8,267 bases of DNA from JBKJVQ01 sp046717125 (GCA_046717125.1 JBKJVQ010000042.1:1-8267); one strand, 5' to 3'. Shown: positions 1 to 6,199, numbered from the stretch's first letter. Numbers and translations: made by a program. Notes: a model not told the origin generated them from the sequence alone.

Positions 1-878
1 TCCCAGTCGTCCTCGGCCATGCCGTCTTCGATCGACACGATGGGGTAGCGGGAGACGAGGTCACGCCAGTAATCGGCCATCTGTGAAGGATCGAGCGTCT
101 TGCCCTCGCCCTCCAGCCGGTATTTGCCGTCCTTGTAGAACTCGGTCGAAGCGGCATCGAGAGCGAGGTAAATGTCCTCGCCGGGCTTGTAGCCGGACGT
201 CTCAATGGCGCGCATGACGAATTGCAGCGCCTCATCGCTGGAGGCGAGATTAGGCGCGAACCCGCCCTCGTCTCCGACATTGGTGTTGTGACCCTTTTCC
301 TTCAGCGCCTTTTTAAGAGCATGGAATACTTCTGCGCCCATGCGCACGGCATCGGCGATGGTTTCGGCCGCGACCGGCACGATCATGAATTCCTGCACGT
401 CGATCGGATTGTCGGCGTGCGCTCCGCCATTGACGATGTTCATCATCGGCACCGGCAGGACATGCGCCCCTGCCCCGCCGAGATAGCGGTATAGGGGCAA
501 GCCGCTTGCGTCCGCCGCCGCCCGCGCCACGGCGAGGGAAACGCCGAGGATCGCATTCGCCCCAAGCCGCGCCTTGTTGGCGGTTCCGTCCAGCTCGATC
601 ATGGCGAGATCGATGCCGCGCTGATCCTCGGCATCGAACTCGATGAGTGCCTCGGAAATTTCGCCATTGACCGCCTCGACGGCCTTCTGCACGCCCTTGC
701 CTCCATAGCGTGCATCGCCGTCGCGCAATTCATGCGCCTCGTGCGCACCGGTCGACGCTCCTGATGGCACGGCGGCACGGCCCATAGAACCATCCTCCAG
801 CGCGACATCGACCTCGACAGTGGGGTTGCCGCGGCTGTCCAATATTTCGCGGCCGAGGATGGCGATGATGGCGGTCAT
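1..878 (-). CDS. eno: Enolase (phosphopyruvate hydratase), C-terminus cut by window edge
   Basis: Enolase converts 2-phosphoglycerate to phosphoenolpyruvate in glycolysis, in the cytoplasm, using Mg2+. The window holds the first 292 codons of a protein that is usually about 425-430 residues. The N-terminal domain opens with the typical ILDSRGNPTVEVDV segment (about residues 12-25), followed by the mobile SGAST loop (39-43) and ELRDGD (50-55). The start of the barrel carries His154 in the NGGAHADN segment, QEF with Glu163, GDEGGFAPN with Glu204, the metal ligand Asp241 (LALDAAST) and Glu284 in SIEDG. These match the family's substrate- and metal-binding positions. The later ligand Asp and the catalytic Lys lie beyond the left edge. 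The start is supported by AAGGA at 886-890, seven bases upstream of the ATG. The gene is divergent from the GFA-que run and shares a 118-base spacer with it. The identification is essentially certain. Confidence 0.98.
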   Translation of the reverse strand, partial: MTAIIAILGREILDSRGNPTVEVDVALEDGSMGRAAVPSGASTGAHEAHELRDGDARYGGKGVQKAVEAVNGEISEALIEFDAEDQRGIDLAMIELDGTANKARLGANAILGVSLAVARAAADASGLPLYRYLGGAGAHVLPVPMMNIVNGGAHADNPIDVQEFMIVPVAAETIADAVRMGAEVFHALKKALKEKGHNTNVGDEGGFAPNLASSDEALQFVMRAIETSGYKPGEDIYLALDAASTEFYKDGKYRLEGEGKTLDPSQMADYWRDLVSRYPIVSIEDGMAEDDW

Positions 879-885
879 ACCTTTA

Positions 886-890
886 TCCTT
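886..890 (-). promoter_or_regulatory. Ribosome binding site of eno
   Basis: AAGGA on the minus strand lies seven bases before the eno ATG at 878. It fixes that start codon, which also matches the usual enolase N-terminus. Confidence 0.7.
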
Positions 891-962
891 GTGATCGAAT
901 GCAGGATGGGTGTGGAGTGGGGCGGTTTTAGGCTGTCGGGCGAGGCATGCAAGCGCCCATGT

Positions 963-976
963 CGTCGCAAGCGACG
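963..976. repeat. Short inverted repeat in the eno/GFA divergent spacer
   Basis: Two six-base arms, CGTCGC and GCGACG, are separated by AA. The repeat sits about 20 bases upstream of the GFA start and 85 bases upstream of eno. The two-base centre is too tight for a good RNA hairpin. If it is functional, a dimeric repressor site is more likely, but short GC palindromes of this size also arise by chance in GC-rich DNA. Confidence 0.3.
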
Positions 977-996
977 GGTCGCGGTACCAGGTGGAT

Positions 997-1356
997 ATGA
1001 CGCAGCAGACCTATAAGGGCGGATGCCATTGCGGCGCGGTCCGCTTCGAAACCAACGCCGATCTGTCGGGCAACATCCTGGCCTGCAATTGCTCGATCTG
1101 CGCCAAACAGGGGCTGTGGCTGACATTTGTGCCGGCGGAGGATTTCAAGCTTGAGTCGGGTGAACAGGATCTCGCCGACTACACCTTCAACAAAGGATCG
1201 ATCCACCACCGCTTCTGCCGGAAATGCGGCGTCGAGTCGTTCGGCACCGGAATGCAACCGGACGGCAAGGCAATGGTCGCCGTGAATGTGCGGTGTCTCG
1301 ACGGCGTGGACATCAGCACGCTGACAGTCACGCCCTTTGATGGCAAGAGCCTCTGA
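997..1356 (+). CDS. GFA / CENP-V-fold zinc protein
   Basis: This 119-residue protein belongs to the GFA family (glutathione-dependent formaldehyde-activating enzyme, or CENP-V fold). It shows the full set of zinc-binding cysteines: CHCG (Cys10, Cys12), CNCSIC (Cys30, Cys32, Cys35) and FCRKCG (Cys74, Cys77). One group normally holds a structural zinc and the other a catalytic or glutathione-linked zinc. Family members differ in substrate, and most small ones have no proven reaction, so formaldehyde activity should not be assumed. The ATG at 997 was chosen because it has AGG at 989-991 and places the first CxC motif near residue 10, as usual. An in-frame GTG at 910 would add 29 residues unlike the family. 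The stop lies only two bases before queC, so the gene is probably co-transcribed and translationally coupled with the queuosine genes. Confidence 0.9.
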   Translation: MTQQTYKGGCHCGAVRFETNADLSGNILACNCSICAKQGLWLTFVPAEDFKLESGEQDLADYTFNKGSIHHRFCRKCGVESFGTGMQPDGKAMVAVNVRCLDGVDISTLTVTPFDGKSL

Positions 1357-1358
1357 CC

Positions 1359-2093
1359 ATGCTGAGCCACCCTGCGCTCGTCTTGTTTTCCGGCGGCCAG
1401 GATTCTGCGACCTGTCTCGCCTGGGCGCTCGATCGCTACGACAGTGTCGAGACGTTGGGCTTCTTCTACGGCCAGCGCCACGAGGTCGAGCTTGTCGCGC
1501 GGCAGGACGTGCGCCGGGAGATCGCGGAGCGATTTCCCGAATGGGGCGCAAGGCTCGGCGAGGACCATGTGCTGGACCTCTCCGCTCTCGGAACGATCAG
1601 CGATACGGCGCTGACGCGTAACGCCGAGATCGAGATGACCGCTGCTGGTTTGCCTTCGACCTTCGTGCCGGGGCGGAACTTGATCTTTTTCACGTTCGCT
1701 GCCGCGCTCGCCTTCCGCCGCGGCATCAGGACACTGATCGGCGGCATGTGCCAGACGGACTTTTCCGGCTATCCGGATTGCCGCGACGCCGCGTTGCGCG
1801 CCCTCGAAGAAGCGATCCGACTGGGCACCGACACCGATTTTGTTATCGAGACGCCGCTGATGTGGCTCACCAAGGCCGAGAGCTGGATGCTGGCCCGTAC
1901 GCTCGGCGACGACGCGCTGATCGACCTCATCGTCGAGCACACCCATACCTGCTATCGCGGGTCCCGCGAGACGCGTCATAACTGGGGCTATGGATGCGGT
2001 GACTGCCCCGCTTGCGAACTGCGCGCGAAGGGCTGGAAGGAGTGGCGCGTGCAGCGCAGGCCATTCTCGTTCTGGTCTCTGCTGCGCGCCTGA
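1359..2093 (+). CDS. queC: 7-cyano-7-deazaguanine (preQ0) synthase QueC
   Basis: QueC converts 7-carboxy-7-deazaguanine to preQ0 using ATP and ammonia. It is an adenylating enzyme of the PP-loop (N-type ATP pyrophosphatase) family. The ATP-binding P-loop SGGQDS is at residues 11-16, followed by GFFYGQRHEVE (about 34-44). The VPGRN segment (103-107) and the GGMCQTDFSGYPDCR segment (128-142) are also typical. The C-terminal zinc site is Cys198, Cys213, Cys216 and Cys219. The first spacing is 14 residues, six longer than in the E. coli protein. At 244 residues the length is normal to slightly long, and the last dozen residues (after KEWR) look like a lineage-specific tail. The start follows the GFA stop by two bases, with no strong ribosome site, which suggests translational coupling. 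queE begins 18 bases after the stop. Confidence 0.96.
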   Translation: MLSHPALVLFSGGQDSATCLAWALDRYDSVETLGFFYGQRHEVELVARQDVRREIAERFPEWGARLGEDHVLDLSALGTISDTALTRNAEIEMTAAGLPSTFVPGRNLIFFTFAAALAFRRGIRTLIGGMCQTDFSGYPDCRDAALRALEEAIRLGTDTDFVIETPLMWLTKAESWMLARTLGDDALIDLIVEHTHTCYRGSRETRHNWGYGCGDCPACELRAKGWKEWRVQRRPFSFWSLLRA

Positions 2094-2111
2094 CTGCGGA
2101 CGAAGCCTGTC

Positions 2112-2738
2112 ATGTATTCCGTCAAGGAGATCTACTACACGCTGCAGGGCGAGGGCGCGCAGGCCGGCCGCGCGGCTGTGTTCTGCCGCTTCGCCGGCTG
2201 CAATCTCTGGTCGGGACGCGAGCAGGACCGCAGCGAGGCGACCTGCAATTTCTGTGACACGGATTTTGTCGGGACCGATGGCCCGGGCGGCGGGAAGTTC
2301 GAATCCGCGGAAACGCTGACCGCCGCAATCCGCTACGCGTGGCCGGGCGGAGGAAAGCCGCTTGTCGTCCTGACCGGCGGCGAACCGATGCTGCAGGTCG
2401 ATCTGGCGCTGATCGGTGCATTGCATGATGGCGGCTTCGAGATCGCCATCGAGTCGAATGGCACGCTCACCATTCCACGCGTGATCGACTGGATCTGCGT
2501 CAGCCCCAAAGCGGGGGCGGCGCTGGTCCAGACAAGTGGGGATGAGCTGAAGTTTGTCTTTCCGCAGGAGACGCTTCAGCCGGATGCGATGGCCGATCTG
2601 GATTTCAGGCACTTTTTCCTGCAGCCCATGGATGGCCCTGCGCGGATCGAGAATACCGAAGCCGCGGCTGCATATTGCCTCATGCACCCGCGATGGCGGC
2701 TCAGCCTCCAAACGCACAAGATCATCGGGCTGCCCTGA
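2112..2738 (+). CDS. queE: 7-carboxy-7-deazaguanine synthase QueE (radical SAM)
   Basis: QueE is a radical S-adenosylmethionine enzyme that contracts the ring of 6-carboxytetrahydropterin to form 7-carboxy-7-deazaguanine. The N-terminus YYTLQGEGAQAGR (about residues 8-20) is the family signature. The iron-sulfur cysteines are Cys30, Cys45 and Cys48, giving CX14CX2C instead of the common CX3CX2C. This expanded cluster loop is known in a proteobacterial QueE subclass and is followed by the usual CDTDFVGTDG. The SAM-binding TGGEP lies at 88-92, then ESNG (114-117), SPK (131-133) and the C-terminal THKIIGLP. The length is 208 residues, normal for the compact family. It sits between queC and queD, with 61 bases to queD. 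Identification is firm. Confidence 0.96.
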   Translation: MYSVKEIYYTLQGEGAQAGRAAVFCRFAGCNLWSGREQDRSEATCNFCDTDFVGTDGPGGGKFESAETLTAAIRYAWPGGGKPLVVLTGGEPMLQVDLALIGALHDGGFEIAIESNGTLTIPRVIDWICVSPKAGAALVQTSGDELKFVFPQETLQPDAMADLDFRHFFLQPMDGPARIENTEAAAAYCLMHPRWRLSLQTHKIIGLP

Positions 2739-2799
2739 CGCTCACCATGCGGCGGCGCATCGCTGGCTTCGCCGGGCGAAAGTCCCTAAATAGCGCGCC

Positions 2800-3171
2800 A
2801 TGCGTATCTACAAGGAATTCACCTTCGAGGCGGCGCACTATCTGCCATCCGCCCCCCCCGGCCACCCGAACGCCCGCATTCACGGACATTCGTTCCGCGT
2901 GCGCGTGGAGGTCGAAGGCCAGCCGGACGTGGGCAGCGGTGTCGTCGTGCATTTCGACGATTTCGAAGCCGCGCTTCGCGAAGTGCACGGCACGCTCGAT
3001 CATCACTGCCTGAATGACGTCGAGGGGCTCGAAGCTCCGACGCTGGAGCGCGTTGCGGAATGGCTGTGGCGAAGGCTCGACAATCGCTTGCCCGGCCTCG
3101 CCGAAATTACGGTCGCACGCGACACCTGCCACGAAGGCTGCATCTATCGCGGGCCGGGCAATGGCCGATAG
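2800..3171 (+). CDS. queD: 6-carboxytetrahydropterin synthase QueD, with Asn at the usual catalytic Cys position
   Basis: QueD converts 7,8-dihydroneopterin triphosphate to 6-carboxy-5,6,7,8-tetrahydropterin, the first committed step towards queuosine. It belongs to the PTPS/QueD T-fold family. Zinc ligands are visible as His13 (FEAAH), His28 and His30 (HGHSF). The Asp-His catalytic pair is in LDHH (66-69), and the end carries CHEGCIYRG (110-118), as in E. coli QueD. Recalling the E. coli sequence from memory, the alignment is gap-free from the zinc histidine to the LDHH motif. On it, the catalytic Cys27 falls on Asn24 (GHPNARIHGH), while the Tyr after LDHH becomes Cys70. The acidic residue before TC is Asp108 rather than Glu. 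The length of 123 residues is normal. No clear ribosome site precedes the ATG. The stop overlaps the queF start by 11 bases. The context makes a QueD role very likely, but activity with this active site is inferred. Confidence 0.93.
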   Translation: MRIYKEFTFEAAHYLPSAPPGHPNARIHGHSFRVRVEVEGQPDVGSGVVVHFDDFEAALREVHGTLDHHCLNDVEGLEAPTLERVAEWLWRRLDNRLPGLAEITVARDTCHEGCIYRGPGNGR

Positions 3172-3622
3172 GCCCGACAACCTCACTCAGCTCGGTCAGC
3201 CCGCGGAGCAGCCCTCGTCGCCCGATGTGGCGAGGCTTGAGCGCGTGGCCAATCCGCATCCCGACACGGCCTACGTCGCGCGCTTCACCTGCCCAGAGTT
3301 CACGACGCTCTGCCCCGTGACCGGCCAGCCCGATTTTGCGCATCTGGTCATCGATTACGCCCCGAAGGACTGGCTGCTGGAATCGAAATCGCTAAAGCTG
3401 TTTCTGACGAGCTTCCGGAACCACGGCGCATTCCACGAAGACTGTACGCTGACAATCGGCAAGCGCATCGTGGCGCTGATCGAGCCGCATTTTTTGCGCA
3501 TCGCCGGCTACTGGTTTCCGCGTGGCGGCATCCCGATCGACATATTCTGGCAGACTGGCGCGCTACCGGATGGGGTCTGGTTGCCCGATCAGGGCATGCC
3601 GCCCTACCGCGGGCGGGGGTAA
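3161..3622 (+). CDS. queF: NADPH-dependent preQ0 reductase QueF
   Basis: QueF reduces the nitrile of preQ0 to the aminomethyl group of preQ1 with two NADPH, which is the last step before insertion into tRNA by Tgt. This is the short, single-domain T-fold form (153 residues). Cys51, in FTTLCPVTGQPDF, is the residue that forms the thioimide with the substrate, and Asp58 is the paired acid. The QueF motif ESKSLK is at 74-79, followed by FRNHGAFHED with His92 and Glu93. The ATG at 3161 overlaps the last 11 bases of queD and gives an N-terminus (LTQLGQP) typical of alphaproteobacterial QueF. Further upstream in-frame starts would lie inside queD. Coupled translation with queD is likely. The coding end runs 19 bases into the end of kdsA on the other strand, and I see no terminator between the two genes. 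Confidence 0.97.
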   Translation: MADRPDNLTQLGQPAEQPSSPDVARLERVANPHPDTAYVARFTCPEFTTLCPVTGQPDFAHLVIDYAPKDWLLESKSLKLFLTSFRNHGAFHEDCTLTIGKRIVALIEPHFLRIAGYWFPRGGIPIDIFWQTGALPDGVWLPDQGMPPYRGRG

Positions 3623-4461
3623 GTCTCGCTTCGCCGCTTAGCGATGCGATCAATTTCTATCAGCTCGACGAGCAGCGGCTCTAGTTCCTTCAGCGGGACC
3701 ATGTTCGGGCCGTCGGAGGGCGCTTTGTCCGGGTCCTGATGCGTTTCGATGAATAGCCCCGCGACGCCAACGGCCACGGCGGCGCGCGACAGAACCGGCA
3801 CGAAGCGGCGCTCGCCGCCGCTGGTCGCCCCCTGCCCACCCGGCTGCTGCACGGAATGCGTCGCGTCAAAGATCACCGGCGCGCCCGTCTCGGCAAGGAT
3901 CGGCAGGCTGCGCATGTCCGAGACCAGCGTATTGTAGCCGAAGCTGGCGCCACGTTCGGTCAGGAGCACGTTTGGGTTACCGGACGATACGATCTTGGCG
4001 AGCACATTCTTTATGTCCCAAGGTGCAAGGAACTGCCCCTTTTTGACGTTCACCACCCGGCCCGTTTCGGCAGCCGCCACGAGCAGATCCGTTTGACGGC
4101 ATAGGAATGCCGGAATCTGCAATATGTCGACTGCCTCAGCCACAAGCGCGCACTGCTCGCGCTCATGCACATCGGTCACGACGGGCAGGCCGAGCGTTTC
4201 GCGGATTTCGGCGAAGATCGGAAGCGCCTGATCAAGCCCGAGCCCTCGCGCGCTCGATGCGCTTGTGCGGTTCGCCTTGTCGAACGAGGATTTGTAGACG
4301 AGGCCGATCCCAAGGCGCTCCGCAATTTCCTTCAGCGCCGTCGCCATCTCGAGCGCATGATCGCGGCTTTCGAGCGCGCATGGGCCAGCTATCAGGGCGA
4401 ACGGCAGCGCGTTGCCGAATACGACCTGCCCTGTGCTGACAGTCCTGTTTGCCTCGCTCAT
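3604..4461 (-). CDS. kdsA: 3-deoxy-8-phosphooctulonate (KDO-8-P) synthase, predicted metal-dependent class
   Basis: KdsA condenses phosphoenolpyruvate with arabinose 5-phosphate to form KDO 8-phosphate, the precursor of the KDO sugar in the lipopolysaccharide inner core. It is a cytoplasmic TIM-barrel enzyme. Motifs are IAGPCALES (24-32), SSFDKANRTS (58-67), VVTDVHE (94-100), the RQTDLL segment, NVKKGQFLAPWD (138-149), DATHSVQQPGG (199-209) and the end of the barrel with FIETHQDPDKAPSDG. Metal-dependent enzymes carry Cys where metal-free enzymes such as that of E. coli carry Asn in AGP(C/N). Here it is Cys28, with matching ligands His202, Glu239 and Asp250, so the metal class is predicted. 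The length of 285 residues is normal. The ribosome site is weak. Its end overlaps queF in the convergent orientation. Confidence 0.97.
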   Translation of the reverse strand: MSEANRTVSTGQVVFGNALPFALIAGPCALESRDHALEMATALKEIAERLGIGLVYKSSFDKANRTSASSARGLGLDQALPIFAEIRETLGLPVVTDVHEREQCALVAEAVDILQIPAFLCRQTDLLVAAAETGRVVNVKKGQFLAPWDIKNVLAKIVSSGNPNVLLTERGASFGYNTLVSDMRSLPILAETGAPVIFDATHSVQQPGGQGATSGGERRFVPVLSRAAVAVGVAGLFIETHQDPDKAPSDGPNMVPLKELEPLLVELIEIDRIAKRRSETYPRPR

Positions 4462-4662
4462 GCCAATCGAACTATCCGTAAAAAACGATCAGTACACAAA
4501 CTGGTGCGCCGGAGTGCAGAGAAGTATCTTTGCTCCACCGCCTCAAGGCGACCAGCATGACAGTCGGTCAAGAGAGTTGCGCTCCCAACGCGCGCCCTAA
4601 GGAACGGCATTCTCAGCGGAGTCGTTGTTTAGGCATGAGATGCGGTAATTCCGCGAATTTTC

Positions 4663-4667
4663 GGAGA
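4663..4667 (+). promoter_or_regulatory. Ribosome binding site of the small secreted-peptide gene
   Basis: GGAGA lies seven bases before the ATG at 4675. It is a good Shine-Dalgarno match, and it is the main evidence that translation starts in the frame that later breaks. Confidence 0.65.
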
Positions 4668-4674
4668 ACCAAGC

Positions 4675-4850
4675 ATGAAGAAGCGCATCAACGCGACACT
4701 TCTGGCGCAGCTATTGTCGGTTTTACGGCCGCCCCCACATTTGCAGCCAACGCGCCGACCAAGGCGCAGTGTGAGAAGGGCTGGGACAGCTCGATGGAGT
4801 GGACGGAAGATCAGTTCACGAAGGCCTGCGCTGACATGAAGAAGATGTAA
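4675..4850 (+). pseudogene. Small secreted peptide gene with a one-base frameshift in the signal peptide
   Basis: From the ATG at 4675, after a good ribosome site, the reading frame starts MKKRINATLLA and then turns into an arginine- and proline-rich string ending at 4839, 54 residues in all. The next frame over, from 4707, reads AAIVGFTAAPTFA, then ANAPTKAQCEKGWDSS and onward to DMKKM with a TAA at 4848-4850. Joined by restoring one base near 4705-4709 (for example GCGGCA for GCGCA), the two halves form a 58-residue protein. It would have a basic start, a hydrophobic core, an APTFA/AN cleavage site near residue 24, and a 34-residue mature part with two cysteines (33 and 52). I do not recognise the family and assign no function. 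The gene stands alone between kdsA and the end of mltG and has its own terminator. The break may be a sequencing error or a real mutation. Confidence 0.7.
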
Positions 4851-4867
4851 GCCACTAATCCCTACAA

Positions 4868-4896
4868 AGGGCCGCCAATCTGGCGGCTCTTTTTTT
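4868..4896 (+). terminator. Rho-independent terminator after the small peptide gene
   Basis: A ten-base stem (4868-4877 with 4881-4890, one G-T pair) closes on the three-base loop ATC, and seven T residues follow at 4890-4896. It lies 18 bases after the stop at 4850. On the minus strand it sits just past the mltG stop at 4900, but only three T residues follow there, so it may end mltG transcription weakly as well. Confidence 0.88.
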
Positions 4897-4899
4897 GTC

Positions 4900-6135
4900 T
4901 CAGGACCGTCCGCGCTTTTTCGGTTTGCGCGAGGGCAGCGGAACGACCTCGCCAGGTTTGGGACCGGCAGCATCCGCGCCAGCGCCTGTCGCCCCAATAG
5001 CATTGCCGAGGGCCGCTTGTTCTGCGGCGGCTTTGGCCTCAGCCTCCTCGCGCATTTTTTTCTCTATCTCGCGCCAACGGAAGACATTCTTGTTGTGGTC
5101 ATTAAGGTTGGCGGCGAAGACATGCCCTCCCGTGCCGTCAGCCACGAAATAGAGATCGCCCGTCTTGGCGGGGTTCAAAGTCGCTTCGATCGCCGCGCGC
5201 CCGGGATTGGCGATCGGCGTCGGAGGTAAACCGTCGATCTGGTAAGTGTTGTACAAATTCGGCACATCGATCTCGGATCGCAGGATCGGACGTCCGAGCG
5301 CGCCTTCCCCGCCGGATATGCCATAGATAATGGTTGGGTCGGATTGCAGCCGCATCGACTTCTTCAGCCGATTGTGGAACACGCTCGCGACCCGCGCGCG
5401 CTCGTCGCCCCGGCCGGTTTCCCTCTCGACAATGGATGCGAGAACGACCGCTTCCTCCGGCGATTTCAGCGGCAGCGTCGGATCGCGCTGCGCCCACATC
5501 TGATTGAGGAATTTCTGCTGCTCGTTGCGCATGCGATCGATGAGTTCCTGGCGGGTCGTCCCGGTCGAAACCTTATAGGTGTCAGGCAGTAGCGTGCCCT
5601 CGGGCGGCACCACGACGATCTCGCCTACGAGGTCCGCCTCGGCGAGCAGTCGCCTGACGATCTGCAAGCTCGTCAGGCCTTCCGGGATCGTCACCTTTCG
5701 CAACAGCGACTTGCCTTTGACCAGCGCGTCGAGGATCTGGCGCATGGATGCGTTGCGCTTGATCTCGTACTCGCCCGCCTTCAGCTGGGGCTGGGCTTTG
5801 AAATAGATGACGCTCGCGATGAAGATGCGCCGGTCGCGAATAATGCCCTCGCGCTCTAGCCTGTCCGCGATGGCGCTGACCCCCTCGCCTTTCGGAATGG
5901 TCAGCACGGTCGACGTATCGAGCGGACCCGCGCGGTCGAGTTCCTTTTTCGCGAACAGAACCAAGCCGCCTGCCGCGAGCGCGGCGACGACGAGCAACGT
6001 GAGCAAAAAGTTCAGCGCGCGCAGAAATGGGTTCATTCTTCGACGCTCGGCCCGCTCCGGCCGCCCAGGGGCGCGGGCCGGCTCCAGAGCTTCTGTTGGA
6101 CTGCGGGGCAGAACCACGGACGATCGCTCCGACAT
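4900..6135 (-). CDS. mltG: Endolytic murein transglycosylase MltG (YceG-like)
   Basis: MltG is an inner-membrane lytic transglycosylase that cleaves nascent peptidoglycan strands and so sets their length. From the ATG at 6135 the protein is 411 residues. It has a cytoplasmic N-terminus with SPTEALEP (12-19) as in rhizobial homologues, then one membrane helix at about 38-61. The periplasmic part starts with a LysM-like region including IPKGEGVSAIADRL (80-93). The catalytic core has EEAVVLASIVERETG (227-241), whose motif glutamates (237 and 239) include the catalytic acid, then MRLQSDPTIIYG (261-272) and LPPTPIANPG (303-312). The tail is alanine- and lysine-rich (about 360-411). An in-frame GTG at 6219 would add 28 residues with no hydrophobic or conserved character. 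The ATG at 6135 was preferred because the conserved SPTEALEP block follows it closely. The gene lies downstream of fabF in the fab cluster. Confidence 0.95.
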   Translation of the reverse strand: MSERSSVVLPRSPTEALEPARAPGRPERAERRRMNPFLRALNFLLTLLVVAALAAGGLVLFAKKELDRAGPLDTSTVLTIPKGEGVSAIADRLEREGIIRDRRIFIASVIYFKAQPQLKAGEYEIKRNASMRQILDALVKGKSLLRKVTIPEGLTSLQIVRRLLAEADLVGEIVVVPPEGTLLPDTYKVSTGTTRQELIDRMRNEQQKFLNQMWAQRDPTLPLKSPEEAVVLASIVERETGRGDERARVASVFHNRLKKSMRLQSDPTIIYGISGGEGALGRPILRSEIDVPNLYNTYQIDGLPPTPIANPGRAAIEATLNPAKTGDLYFVADGTGGHVFAANLNDHNKNVFRWREIEKKMREEAEAKAAAEQAALGNAIGATGAGADAAGPKPGEVVPLPSRKPKKRGRS

Positions 6136-6186
6136 GCAACGGTCGATCCCGTGTGCATCACTCTTGTTCGTGTCAGACCGGGCGAC

Positions 6187-6199
6187 GCCGATTATCGGC
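6187..6199. repeat. Palindrome between fabF and mltG
   Basis: GCCGAT and ATCGGC are perfect inverted arms around a single T. The palindrome lies 52 bases upstream of the chosen mltG start, in the 142-base fabF-mltG gap. It could be a protein-binding site. A one-base centre argues against an RNA hairpin. It is short enough to be chance. Confidence 0.3.

Noticed and set aside
910..996. N-terminal extension of the GFA protein from a GTG at 910
   Set aside because: The 29 extra residues have no family resemblance. The ATG at 997 has a Shine-Dalgarno match and gives the normal distance to the first CxC motif.
879..996. A preQ1 riboswitch upstream of the GFA-queC run
   Set aside because: I looked for the compact preQ1-I hairpin with its A-rich tail and found no match. 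Only a short CGTCGC/GCGACG repeat is present.
1179..2717. A 512-codon open frame on the minus strand across the GFA gene, queC and queE
   Set aside because: It lies antisense to three clear family members. Its translation is rich in Arg, Ala and Gln with no recognisable domain, as expected from the mirror frame of high-GC genes.
1359..3622. The que cluster as part of a DNA 7-deazaguanine modification (Dpd-type) defence system
   Set aside because: No dpdA-like transglycosylase or dpd partner is present. QueF, which makes preQ1, points to tRNA queuosine instead.
4642..4654. GCGG-TAATT-CCGC hairpin before the small peptide gene
   Set aside because: A four-base stem is too short to claim a regulatory structure, and it is expected often by chance.
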